This document shows positions 11,499 through 21,379 of a stretch of DNA of 64,000 nucleotides, piece by piece (the first letter of the stretch is position 1; the number at the start of each line of letters is the position of its first letter). The stretch covers positions 174,618,686 through 174,682,685 of the forward strand of contig CM030363.1 in assembly GCA_017893485.1 (NCBI GenBank). The letters are read 5' to 3'. A program made the position numbers and the translations under genes. The stretch is from Hemerocallis citrina. Taxonomy: Eukaryota > Streptophyta > Magnoliopsida > Asparagales > Asphodelaceae. A model generated the notes under the pieces. It made no database searches. It was not told the DNA's origin and was given only the letters and a program-made list of their open reading frames with translations.

Positions 11499-11932
11499 AA
11501 CAATAAACTTCAGGATTAAATAAGCTAAGGTTGCCTGTTAAAAAATGTTCATGGATAATAGAAACAGATGCATGTAAAAATAATTAGGGAGTATTATTAA
11601 AATTTATTGAAATAGGTGAAGAAGAGGAAATACTAGCCAGATACACCAGTGGATCATTCACACAAACCCAAAAAAATTATCACATAAATGAAAAAGAACT
11701 ACTAGCAATACTAAAAGCTATAAAAAAGTTTGAATTATTCATAATACATACAAAATTCACAGTAAGAATACATAATACACAAGCAAAGAGTTAGATTAAC
11801 AAAATAGTAGATCCAACTATAGCAAATAACAGACTGATAAGATGGCAAATGGAACTAGCAAATTATGAATTTACAATAGAAAACATAAAAGGAAAGGATA
11901 ATATATGAGCTGATTTTCTATCAAGAAATTAA
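11499..11932 (+). pseudogene. Pararetroviral RNase H, broken
   Basis: Recognisable motifs are IETDACKNN followed by a TAG stop, SGSFTQTQKNYHINEKELL, and ADFLSRN at the end, all in the usual spacing after the reverse transcriptase. At least three in-frame stops interrupt it. The NN-stop-GV position most simply reflects a Trp codon TGG changed to TAG. It degrades the RNA strand of the hybrid in family members. Confidence 0.75.
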
Positions 11933-11951
11933 CTATTTCATTTGTTACAGA

Positions 11952-12949
11952 ATGGAAACTAGAGTCCACCAAATAGAACATGATATAATTTTCCTCAAGG
12001 GAACCATGGAGCAAATAAAATGAGCATTTAATCAATTACAACTACAAATATGCGGACTCCAAAATCTGTTCTACCAGCATGTAAGCTGGCATGAAACTAC
12101 AGAAAATATGATGGACAATACTAGCAAAAAATGAGTGAGTTGGGCGAACCTACTCACTCGCTAAAAGAAGAAGTAATTTCATCCTCAAATAAGACCACAT
12201 ACAAAGAGACACTTCTCACTGAAAAATCTCCTACCAAAGTATTAAAGAAAATATTATTTTTACAATATATTGAAAAATTATGTCAAATAACCAAGGTGAA
12301 CCAGTTCATCAAAACAATATCATAGCAATATAGGAACAAGGCCATCATCCTACCAGGAGCTAATCCAATAACAACAAGGGCATTCTTCGAAAGAGGACTT
12401 ATTCATTGCATCTATCCATCTAGAGAATGTGAAGTATTAGTTCACTTACCAAGAGAAATTTACAAAGCAGCCAAGAGTTATTTTGGTCTCACAAAGACCT
12501 AAAAAATATATGTCAGAATGTATTCAGCAATCCCTGAGTATCTTGAAGAAAATGAGGAGCTTCCAGCAGAACACGTTATAAAAATAGGAATGACTAACCA
12601 AGTGATCTATGGAGCATCTAACATTGTACCATATAAGGCTGAGGAATTTGAAAAAATAATCTAAAAAAGAAGAGCAATGGGATTCAGAAACATGTATTGC
12701 GAGCTAAAATACATAAAACTAGGAGACAACAACATATGGATCTATGACAGCCCAAACCGAGAGAAAATAATAATGTATAGTATAGCAAAAATAAAACAGT
12801 CACAAGATAAGCATGAGCTGTTTGACAGTTGGTACCAGATACTCTCTACAGGAGCAATGACGATGACAGAACAGATAGCTGGATACTACTGTAGCTTGAT
12901 GAAGACAGAACATCAACATAAATGTGGAGCATGTGAAGATGTCGGCTAG
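11952..12949 (+). pseudogene. Transactivator/inclusion-body-like region of the pararetrovirus
   Basis: After RNase H the sequence has two short open stretches, 12131-12325 and 12677-12949 (90 codons), with coding-like sequence in shifted frames between them. The last stretch ends in HKCGACEDVG, and an internal part reads FFERGLIHCIYPSREC. By position this matches the inclusion-body/translational transactivator gene of caulimovirus-type genomes. The assignment rests mainly on location and I cannot confirm it from motifs. It is broken by stops. Confidence 0.4.
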
Positions 12950-13096
12950 GCGGAATCTCTTTTTCTAGAATAGTCCAAAATGTAATCAGAACAATTATTA
13001 CAGGCTGATGTAAGCACTTATGTATTTGTAGCAATTATTGAACATATGATGTAAGCAGTGATGCATGAAAACTTGTTGTAAGCTGATCCCTTGGTC

Positions 13097-13197
13097 TATA
13101 AAAGGGAAAGCTAAGTAAGAGAAAAGGCAGAATATCTAGCAAGGAGAAATTCTATATAAGTTTGTAGAAGGAGTTTGTAAGAGGTGGATTCAATAAA
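13097..13197 (+). promoter_or_regulatory. Pararetroviral promoter TATA box and poly(A) signal
   Basis: TATAAAAG at 13097-13104 lies in a strong context, and AATAAA lies at 13192-13197, about 60 bp past the expected start site. A poly(A) signal closely downstream of the TATA box is the arrangement used by caulimovirids to make a terminally redundant pregenomic RNA. The promoter elements look intact although the genes are not. Confidence 0.65.
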
Positions 13198-13734
13198 GAC
13201 TATCTTTCTTGTTAAGCTCGTGAAGAATATAAAGTATGAATAATTAGTTTCTTACCCTCAGGGGGAGTTTTGTAAGGCTCTACCTGAAGGATCTTGCAAA
13301 AAAACTCATTCGTAACCTTCTATTGTTAAACTGTACACCGAGTAGCAGGAAACGAGCTAGGTTGTGGTTGCTTGTATTGAAGTGCTACTAGTTGTTCCAG
13401 ACGTATCTCTTGGCTTGGATGAAGCTCTCTTGAAAAGCATAGTAATCCTGAGATGGGAGGAACGTAAAAGGAGCACTAAAATCGGAGTGCATACCTGGGG
13501 TATTATCCACTGGTAGTAACTGGTACAGAGCAGCTCAAAAAAGTTTAACTAGGTCGAAATCATGATAGGCCATTTTGTTTTGATTCTTATGGTATCCTTA
13601 GAAATATCTCTCTACTCCTGATTTTATACTTGTTGTTTTAAATCACAAAAATGCTAAAAAAAAATAATGGATAACAATAGTTTCAGTCTTGCCTCAGAAA
13701 TTTATGAATTAATGACTATCAAGGAAGTGATAGA

Positions 13735-14136
13735 ATGTTAGTTTTTGATGTTTATTATCCTCATAGAGTAACAAGCATGAATGATTTTTATGAGTTCAAA
13801 TTATTTTTATTTAGTGTACAACGAGTAATAATTATAACAACAAATCAAATAAATTCTGGAGAAACTAGCAATATAAATGTCCAAATAATTGATGATCTAA
13901 CTTTTTATGAAAGATCTTTATTATTTTATGAAGATGGTGAATTTAGTAGTTATATCTGGAGCTCTACAACAGCATATAGACAATTTCTAGAAGAAAATGA
14001 ACATATTGAAGAAGGTAATAGACATATAGAAGAACTCGAAGAACCCCCATATGATAGTAGTAGTGAAATATCTGTGACAGAATCAAAATCTATGAGAGAT
14101 CTAGAACTCATGCTTGATTACTTTAATATTTTTTAG
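13735..14136 (+). CDS. 133-codon ORF in the pararetroviral leader, unknown function
   Basis: This is the longest intact frame in the viral copy. It lies between the poly(A) signal and the primer site. Its ATG overlaps the stop of a 24-codon frame starting at 13667, an overlap style common in caulimovirids, although a frameshift within one longer gene is equally possible. The product is acidic near its C-terminus (EENEHIEEGN, ELEEPP) with a hydrophobic, aromatic N-terminal half (FYEFKLFLFSVQRVIIITT). I recognise no domain. The leader would be about 1.1 kb long, and leaders in this family carry small upstream ORFs. Whether this is a gene or a chance survivor is open. Confidence 0.4.
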   Translation: MLVFDVYYPHRVTSMNDFYEFKLFLFSVQRVIIITTNQINSGETSNINVQIIDDLTFYERSLLFYEDGEFSSYIWSSTTAYRQFLEENEHIEEGNRHIEELEEPPYDSSSEISVTESKSMRDLELMLDYFNIF

Positions 14137-14254
14137 ATAGACAATGCACATTATTTCGAAGAATATTATTTTACAGAAAACTATCATCTTTGAAGTTTTT
14201 TGATTCTCTGTTAACTTCTTTTTTCAAGAAGATTTCACGCTTCACAACTTCAGT

Positions 14255-14266
14255 TGGTATCAGAGC
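14255..14266 (+). other. Pararetroviral tRNA-Met primer site
   Basis: TGGTATCAGAGC is a perfect match to the initiator tRNA-Met complement. It is followed within 20 bp by AAGTAAGT, a good splice-donor-like sequence. By convention this marks the origin of the circular viral genome map. Confidence 0.85.
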
Positions 14267-15000
14267 CTTGTTTCTAAGTAAGTAATTCTCATCTAGTTTT
14301 CTCAAAATATTTAGTACAATTTAAGTAGTTAAAAATTAATTAGATAAGATAAATAGAAAATATTACAGAAACAATCTTAAATTTGCAGAAAGATCACACA
14401 TCATATAGAAAAATCTGTAGGATAGTATGCATAGAATATTAATTAAAAACTATTCCATTGTTGCAAATATTTTGATGATTGTCCTCTTTTTGAAGATATT
14501 TTCAAAATATTATCAAATTTAGTCCTAAAAAAATAATTAACTCTTGAAAATGATCAGTTCAATATGAGTTTGGATTAAAGATCTCAAGTAGAACTATTTT
14601 TAGAAAATAAAATTCTTCTACTTAAGATTTTACTTTTTATCAAGAGTTGGTTCAATGAATCTGAATTTTTACGATGTTGTACTTGGATGTTGGATCTCAA
14701 ACCGACTAGTTTTTTTAGTGGATCAAAGGACGAACACGAAAACAGTGATTTGTGAATGACTTGTAAAGAATTTCAATAAAATTAAACGAAAAAGAAAAAG
14801 TTAGTTAGAAAGAAAGGGTGTTCGGGAGCAAAAAGAAATTTCACATAACTGATAAGGCCCACATATCTTTTCTTAACCAAACTATTACTTTTAGCACACT
14901 AAGAGCATCTATAGTCGTCTCAACTCAAAATTTGGGTATTTGACATTTAGAAATAGAAATTTGGGGTTATAGGTGTAGTCGTTGAACCCAAAATATGGCT
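14267..15000. other. Post-primer-site viral remnant grading into anonymous DNA
   Basis: Up to about 14650 the AT-rich sequence still looks viral. One frame contains a leucine/isoleucine-rich stretch (VELFLENKILLLKILLF) that could be coiled-coil. From 14650 to 15000 I see no gene. A GAGCATCTATAGTCG stretch near 14900 resembles the ends of plant PIF/Harbinger-type elements, but no partner end was found. Confidence 0.35.
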
Positions 15001-15015
15001 TTAAAAAAAGTTGAC

Positions 15016-15320
15016 AGACACGACGAGATCATGTTTCGTCCCGTAATTTTTTAAAAAAATTTAATCAAGGGTCGGACACGAGATGATATCTCGTCCGACA
15101 ATTATGGGTGGAAACAGTGGAAAACAGGAATAATAATTAAATCCTAATGAAATCTTAATGAAATCTTAAATCTTAATTAAATCAAAATTTGGTCGGACGG
15201 AAGTGATCTTTCGTCCGTTCAAATAAATTTAAAAAAATTGTTGGACGATATTTCATCTTTGGTCCGGTACTCTTTTGCACCAATTTTTTGAACCGACGAA
15301 ATTTCTTGTTTCGTCAGCAA
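15016..15320. repeat. Cluster of short TTTCGTC hairpins
   Basis: At least four imperfect palindromes of related sequence lie within 300 bp: GACGA/TCGTC near 15022; CGAGAT-GAT-ATCTCG near 15080; GGACGGAA/TTTCGTCC near 15195; and GACGAAA-TTTCTTG-TTTCGTC near 15294. A weaker one lies near 15243. They alternate with AT-rich spacers. This looks like the subterminal repeats that plant DNA transposons use for transposase binding, but no transposase or paired ends are visible. Confidence 0.45.
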
Positions 15321-15820
15321 TAATTTCCAAATTCATATTTTGCTTACTAATTATAGCAGACCTTTTAGTTTTCACCGATATTGACTGCTGCAAAATGACG
15401 TCGATTCCTAAATCTGACTTGTTTGGACGGTTGAATCTGAACTGAATGGTAACGATCACTCTGATTGACATGCAAAAGTCTGAAACACGGGGTCGGCTCG
15501 GCGCAGACCATCCTACGCTCAAGTCAGAACGCAGAAATATATGAGAATTTTTAGTGGCAAAATATGATAACCTAGTTCATGTGAGGTGATGGGGTATTTA
15601 TAGTCGCTTTAGGGGCTAATTTCAAGATATTGATCTATCTTTACTTCCTGGTATTTTGATAGAGTTGGTTATTCTCCTCTTCATGATGAGATAGGGTCGG
15701 TTACCCTTCTCTTGATAAAGAGATAGGGCTACTTGACTTTCCTTTACATCAAGATATAGACGTAGTTGTGGAGACAGAGTTAGGATTCTTCTCTTGTAAA
15801 AAATTATGGTGTTTGAACCG
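15253..15820 (-). mobile_element. Probable minus-strand LTR remnant (Tat-like)
   Basis: Read on the minus strand there is a TATAAATACCCC box near 15600. It is followed by a CTGACTTGAGCGT motif near 15522, which I associate with the R/U5 part of plant Tat-lineage gypsy LTRs, and preceded by short GA/CT-rich repeats (15640-15760). An 89-codon minus frame at 15253-15522 lies in this region but resembles no protein. Solo LTR H interrupts the remnant at 15821. The call rests on two short motifs only. Confidence 0.35.
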
Positions 15821-16303
15821 TGTAAATACCGTTTTGTTCTTTTCATTTTTTCACTTTTTGTAATATTTTAATTGCAATTGAATAAAATGCTCTATTTTTC
15901 TTTCTTGATTATTTTAGTTAAATTTGTTCATGAAATTCTTCGTTTTTCTTGATTGAGCTATTCTTGTTGATCCTATTTTCTTTTATTTAATTGTGGGTAC
16001 TTTGATTTGAACCATATTATTTTAGATCTATCTCTTATTGAACTCTAAAACCCAATTTCAATTTCTCTTGACCTAAAACCACTATTATTGGATCTTAAAC
16101 CAGTAACCCAACATCCTAATTGCACCATATAAATACCATCCTATTGTAAACCCTAAAAATTGCACAAATTAAAACCCAAAGAGCCGCCTATTCTCTCTCC
16201 TCTTCCTCTATCCTCCCGTTTCTCTTTCCCTGATCAGTTCCCGTCCAAACTCAGAAACCCTTTTACCGTGCTTCTTCCCCGGCCAAACTCTGGCCACCCC
16301 TTC

Positions 16304-18433
16304 TGTAAGCCCTATTTTCAGTTTTATTGTATTTTGTACTCTTTTGATTATTGTATTTGAATTCATTTATTATGGTGCATTTTTGTCTTTTCTTGTGTTC
16401 TTTTGTTCTCTTTGGATCAATCTGCATTCTTTTGATTGGATTCTGTCTTTTGTGGATTTGACTTTTTTCTATTTTGAATTCAATTTGTTCTCCATTTTGT
16501 TCGACTCGTCTCATTGGCCTTGTTTGTCTCTTTTTGGAGCCAAAACCGATACCCAGAACCCACAAAATCTTAACCTAAACCCTAATTTCCTGATCCTATA
16601 AATAACCACATTAATTAACCCTAATTAATTCTAATTCTCTCACAGTCGTTCTCTCTCTCCCCGTAACCATCTTTCTCTCTCTCTGTTTTTCCCGAACCCA
16701 AAACCCACACCGTTATCCCCCGATCACCATCCATCCCTCGACCCTCATCTATCCCCGTCATCACCACTGTCTCCGTCTCTGTTTCCATCTCCTCTACATC
16801 GTTATCGCCGTCGCTCGCTTTCCCCCTGTCCTCGCCATCACCGTTCGACCCCATTGCCGAAGTTTTTCCGTCACCGTATCTTCATCTCCATCACCCTATT
16901 CCATCGTTGTGCCCATTCATCATCTTCGTCGTCCCTCACTGCAGCTGTGCACCCCCCTAGCGTCGCTGTCGAGTCGCCAGGTTTGCCGTGAGCGTCGTCT
17001 CTGTTTTCGACCGAAAAACAAGGTGCTCTTCGCCGGAGTTGTGTCGCCATCATCGCTTCCCGATCGCGGTCATGACGCCGCTCCGCCACCACAGTCGTCG
17101 CCGCCGCTCCGCCACCGCAGTCGTCGCCGTCGCTATCGTCGCACGTCGTCAAGGCCACGCGCTCTCTCTCTCTCCCCTCTGCTGTCACGAGGTTGAAGAC
17201 ATGCCGCGATTCGTCGAAACTGCTGTCCTGTGTTTTGCCGCACTCGATCATAGCCGCTGCCCCTGTTCGGTGTGGATCCGGTGCGAGGTCGAGATCTGGT
17301 TGGTCGCTCTTGCTGTTCGCTGTTTTGCCACACTAGATCCCATTTTCGCTTTTCCGTGTTTGCGACTGGATCCGGTTTGAGGCTATGGATCTGATTGGCT
17401 GGAATTGGTGTTCTGTGTTCTGTGTGTGCCAGATCCAGTTTTGGTGTTCTACGTTCTGTCCACATCCAGTGTGTGGGATTTGCTCTAGGATTTTGCTATT
17501 GCGGTTGATCTTCGTGCAATTTTTGGGAGATTTTTCCCGGAATTCTGATCACGTTATTCTATTTTATTAATATTTGCATTACAGGCAAGTCTCTTCTTGA
17601 ACCCTTTTATTTATTTGTGTTCAAGATTTTTTTTGATTTCCTGCAAGTAGATCCTGTCCTTTTATTTATCAAAAACTGCTTTGACAATTCCGTTGAGATT
17701 ATCAAGGGTTTACACGATCTAACCCGACATACTCTTGACTTCGTGCTTCTCTTCGATGTCAACCTAGTCCCCAATGTTTCATGCATTTGCACAATAAACA
17801 ACTAGATTCATGCATAGGGTTGCATGTTGACTTGGACATTGAAATCAAACATGCTAGAATGAACTTAATTGATGAATTGACACCATAATCATGATAAATG
17901 CATCTTAAACCATAGAATTGACATGTTGACACCTAGGATTGCTTTGAATGCCAATTTGTATGCTATATGTGATCGTGTGAATTAATTATCATCTTTTTAT
18001 ATTAATTTGATTTCTGGACTGCTGTATGTTTCACTTTAAATCAGATTTTTAGCCCTGTTATTGACATAATTTGAGGAAACTTACTAAATATAAAATGTAG
18101 CCCTTGATGTCTAGATAATTTTTCCCTACCCTTGCTAGTTTTATAGTTGTTGCTAGATTTATTTTTCTAAACTCTGTTATTTCTTGTACCTTGTTTTGGG
18201 CTCTATGACCCGTAGTTTTGTTTTCCCAGATGTTGGATATTTATATTCTTGGTTTATTTCATTATTATTGGAACTTTATCATTGATTCATGTGGTTATAT
18301 TCTTACATGGTTGTATATTTGTCAATTTTATTGCTGAGTTAGTCTGGTATAGCTTATGGATGGTGTTTACATCATTCGCTGGGCCTACGTTTCATGCTCA
18401 TGATTCCCGTATTCTGAGAAGCAGGGCTTGACA
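16304..18433 (+). repeat. 5' LTR of B1, with ~1.1 kb internal deletion
   Basis: The 2130 bp copy aligns with the 3226 bp right LTR except for a block present at about 25240-26378 of the right copy and missing here at about 18135. It holds TATAAATA (16597-16604), a CT-rich leader, a CpG-rich stretch (about 16700-17300) whose open frames are not conserved between copies, and CAG|GCAAGT at 17585. Confidence 0.9.
16597..16604 (+). promoter_or_regulatory. B1 LTR TATA box
   Basis: TATAAATA is followed by ~80 bp of CTCTCT-rich sequence, a plant Y-patch-like leader. The equivalent in the right LTR is at 23739-23746. The same box is conserved in B2 (46607-46614, minus; changed to CATAAATA in the other LTR) and in C (41338-41345, minus). 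Confidence 0.65.
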
Positions 18434-18640
18434 GGGTTTTTGGTGGTATCAGAGCGCAAGGTTGTGTAATATATCAATCAAACATGATTATCTTTACGAG
18501 GGTTAGCTTTGATTAGTATATTAGTCGAGTTTGGCTCTAGCCGGGTAACTCAGTGATTTGCACGCCACGATAATCACATGAATACTTGTATAATAACCAA
18601 CGTATAATCTGGGTACTGACCATCTTTGATCGTGTTTCAG
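17585..18640 (+). other. Candidate leader intron of B1
   Basis: The donor-like CAG|GCAAGTC lies in the LTR and is CAG|GTAAGTC in the right LTR at 24700. The acceptor-like GTGTTTCAG at 18632-18640 lies three bases before the gag ATG. Splicing would remove the primer site and most AT-rich LTR sequence and join the CpG-rich leader to gag. B2 has the same pair (53779 to 51644), and C has GTGCAG just before its gag ATG. No transcript evidence is available, so this is inference from conserved sites. Confidence 0.5.
18444..18455 (+). other. B1 primer binding site (tRNA-Met)
   Basis: TGGTATCAGAGC starts 10 bp after the LTR end and is a perfect initiator tRNA-Met match. Confidence 0.9.
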
Positions 18641-18643
18641 GCT

Positions 18644-19859
18644 ATGGCTCGTGGGAATTCTTCTTCTCGCTCGGATAAGCAGCCGGACAATGCTGCTATT
18701 TTCGAGACAATCTAGCAGATGATGGCTCTTCAGCAGGAGCACAATGAACTGATGAGAGCCACTTTGGCAGCCAATGGGAATGCCGCTGGACCTCCATCTG
18801 GTGCTCTTCCATCGAGGCCTGGTACGGTAGCGGATTTTATGAGGTTACACCCGGATAAGTTCTCGGGTACTGAGTCTCCGTTGGAAGCCGAGCAATGGCT
18901 TGTTATGTCGGAGCAACTGCTGGTTGCTGCTCGTGTTGCTGAGGCGGATCGTGTGGATGTGGTTCGCATCCAGTTGGTGGATCTCGCTCATATCTGGTGG
19001 CAGATTGAATTCGAGAGGATGCCGCGACCCATTGAGTGGGCCACTTTCTCTGAGAGCTTCAGGCGAAGTTCTTTCCCAGTGTCACCAAGGTAGAGATGGA
19101 GCGACAATTTATTTTCCTAACTCAGGTCAGTTAGATAATGTTCTTAATTGTCATTTGTTGTTGCCTACTTCACTTGTGAAAGTATTAATTTGAGCATTAT
19201 CTTGATCAGGGAACCTGTTCCGTGGACGAGTATGTTGCAGCGTTTACTCGACTCAATCGCTTCGCCCTACGCTCATTGCCACTGATGAGGCTCGGGCTAG
19301 TCATTTTCTGTTGGGCTTGAGCTTTCCCCTCCAGGACTGTTTAGCTACACTTCGGCTTCATGCTTACTCCGATATTCTGGATGCGGCTCGGATCTAGGAG
19401 TAGACTCTCAGTAGGTCTAGTGTTCCTCAGAGGACTGTTTCGCACCCCGTTGCACCTCAGCCTTCCGGAGGACCTATTCGGAGGTCAGTTCCGCCCCCTC
19501 CTGTGAGAGCACAGCCGTACGCACCTGTTGTTCCGAGGAATGTTGAGACTTGTGGCTATTGCCATAAGACTGGGCATTCGCAGCGAGACTGCAAGGATGG
19601 CCAACTGACAATGTTTAGTGTGTGGGAGCAGTGAGCATATGGTTCGTGACTGTCCGAGGAACGGAGCACCTATGCCGGTTTCTGGTGCTGCTCAGCTAGG
19701 AGTGCCGACGCATGGTCAGGGCAGGCCATCTCTTCCTTTGTAGAGGCAAGTCGTTGATCAGAGGCGTGTGGCTCCTAGAGGTGTTCAGGTTGGTGGTCGT
19801 GGTCAGGCATTATAACCTGACAGCCGAGGAAGCGGCAGTTGTAGTTGGAGTGGTTGCAG
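18644..19859 (+). pseudogene. gag: B1 gag (capsid and nucleocapsid), broken
   Basis: The ATG at 18644 (MARGNSSSR) is the start shared with B2 and C. The capsid part includes PDKFSGTESPLEAEQWL and, after intron 1, SVDEYVAAFTRLNRFA. Two CCHC zinc knuckles follow: CGYCHKTGHSQRDC and, in a shifted frame, CLVCGSSEHMVRDC. Stops at 18713, near 19396 and 19402, and near 19741 are all TAG where the family has CAG. Gag packages the element RNA. The reading frame continues into protease only if intron 2 is removed. Confidence 0.85.
19126..19209 (+). other. B1 gag intron 1 (84 bp)
   Basis: The donor is CTCAG|GTCAGTT and the acceptor TTGATCAG|GGAACC. The interval is AT-rich with in-frame stops right after the donor. 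Removing it joins FLTQ to GTCSVDEY, the continuous motif expected in gypsy capsids. B2 has an 84 bp interruption at the same site (51074-51157) and C a ~78 bp one. Confidence 0.75.
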
Positions 19860-20013
19860 GTATAACACAGTAGTTGCACTTTCTTTCTTTCCTTCTTTCT
19901 TTCTTTCTTCCAGTTTTTCTGCATGTTATTCCTATTTATTTTTCTTTTTCCTTGTGCAATTATTCGTGTGTATATCTTGCTGGCACCTTATTCTTTGTTT
20001 GATCTTCTGCTAG
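19860..20013 (+). other. B1 gag-protease intron 2 (154 bp)
   Basis: The donor is GCAG|GTATAA and the acceptor TTCTGCTAG|GTATGA. A TTTC-rich polypyrimidine run lies at about 19878-19912 inside it. Splicing produces VVAG followed by [16 protein letters not shown], which aligns without gaps to the spliced junctions of B2 and C although the three introns differ in length (154, 146 and 157 bp). Unspliced RNA would hit TAG five codons in. Confidence 0.8.
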
Positions 20014-20400
20014 GTATGATTTTAGTCTTCTCTCTCCCTGCTCATGTGTTGTTTGACTCAGGTGCTACCCACTCTTTCATTTCTGCTCGTTTTGTCAATT
20101 TGCATGGTTTGGCTTGCGTTGCTATGCCCACAGTTTGGGACATCACCACTGGAGGAGGTGTTGTTATCTGTTCTCGAGTTTGCAAGCAGAGTCCGTTGCA
20201 GATTGGTGGTGTGGTGTTCTCGGCTGATCTGATTGTGATTCCCAACTCCGATTTCGATGTCATTCTGGGCATGGACTGGTTGGGTGTTTCCTGTGCCATG
20301 ATTGATTGTCGAGAGAAGAAGGTGACTTTTCGGCCTTCTGGTCAGCCAGCTTTTGTTTTCCATGCAGGTGCGACACCGTCAGGGCGTGTCAAGAACTCAT
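20014..20400 (+). pseudogene. B1 protease
   Basis: The retropepsin active site is [13 protein letters not shown] at 20045-20083, and the distal motif is [11 protein letters not shown] at 20257-20289. It cuts the Gag-Pol precursor in related elements. This part is open without stops and both motifs are intact, but the flanking gag and RT are broken. Confidence 0.8.
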
Positions 20401-20497
20401 TGGATTCCGAGGTTGTTTCCCTTGCGTCGCTGGGTTCTGATAAGGTTGTTGCATCCTTGGTTGTGCGGGACTTCCTTGATGTGTTTCTCGAGGAATT

Positions 20498-21290
20498 ACC
20501 CGGTTTGCCGCCAGTTCGAGATGTGGAGTTTAGCATTGATGTTTTGCCCAGTACGGCCCCTATTTCCAAGAGTCCGTATCGTATGGCACCAGTCGAATTG
20601 GCAGAGCTGAAGATGCAAGTTTAGGAGCTGCTTGATAAGGGTTTTATCAGACCTAGTGTTTTGCCTTGGGGAGCCACAGTCCTATTTGTCAGTAAGAAGG
20701 ATGGAAGACACAGGCTTTGCATTGACTATAGGGAGTTGAACAATGTTATTGTCAAGAATCGGTATCCATTGCCGAGAATTGACGATTTGTTCGATCAACT
20801 GGGTGGTGCTTCAGTGTTCTCGAAGTTGGATCTGCTTTCTCGGTACCATCAAGTCAGGGTGAAGTCAAAGGATGTTCCGAAGACGGCTTTCCGAACGAGA
20901 TATGGGCATTATGAGTTCTTGGTGATGCCGGTCGGAGTGACTAATGCACCGGTAGTGTTCATGAGTTTGATGAACCGTGTGTTTTTTCCGTTCTTGGAAC
21001 AGTTTGTCGTGGTTTTCATCAACGACATACTAGTGTACTCGCAGAATAAGGAGGATCATGTTGAGCATTTGAAGGTGGTTCTGTAGACTTTAAGAGAGAA
21101 CGAGCTGTTTGGAAAGCTCGACAAGTGCGAGTTTTGGTTGGATTAGGTTGCTTTTCTTGGCCACATTATCTCCGGTGCTGGTGTTTCTGTGGATCCGTAG
21201 AAGGTTTCTGCAGTCAAGGATTGGCCTATTCGAAGTCTGTTTCTGAAGTGCAGAGTTTTCTTGGTTTGACTGGTTATCATCAGAAGTTCA
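20498..21290 (+). pseudogene. B1 reverse transcriptase, active site changed
   Basis: It starts at [12 protein letters not shown]. Conserved blocks are [44 protein letters not shown] and YHQVRV. The catalytic box reads FINDILVY: codon 21021-21023 is AAC (Asn) where B2 has Asp (FIDD). TAG stops at about 20622, 21086, 21144 and 21198 plus a frame change near 21230 break it. Loss of the metal-binding Asp alone would abolish polymerisation. Confidence 0.88.
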
Positions 21291-21379
21291 TTCAGGATTT
21301 CTCCAAGATCGCTGGACCCTTGACCAGTTTGACCAGGAAGGAGCAGAAGTCCATCTGGGATGAAGCTTGTGATGGAGCT

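Larger units (their letters stand above)
9527..14650 (+). mobile_element. Endogenous pararetrovirus fragment (Caulimoviridae-like)
   Basis: In order: aspartic protease motifs, reverse transcriptase with YVDD, RNase H, a transactivator-like region, a TATA box and poly(A) signal, a leader ORF and a tRNA-Met primer site. There is no integrase and no LTR. This order identifies an integrated plant pararetrovirus. Every replication gene is broken by stops or frame changes, so the copy is dead. Movement and coat protein parts are not seen; they would lie left of the LARD junction. A region after RNase H argues for a solendovirus-, cavemovirus- or caulimovirus-like layout rather than a badnavirus one, but the genus is not resolved. 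The right border is approximate. Confidence 0.85.

Noticed and set aside
15859..15870. Alternative start of solo LTR H at TGTAATATTT
   Set aside because: The flank CTTTT has no match at 29066. The start at 15821 gives a 4 of 5 match, though this remains uncertain.
16621..17465. Several Arg/Ser/Pro-rich ORFs on both strands in the GC-rich LTR leader (also 24171-24508, 46029-46483, 54080-54573, 62146-62583)
   Set aside because: Frames and lengths are not conserved between LTR copies. They arise from CpG-rich, stop-poor leader DNA.
19923..20020. Hydrophobic N-terminus of the 233-codon B1 frame
   Set aside because: Same reason: this is the polypyrimidine part of intron 2, not an envelope or membrane protein.
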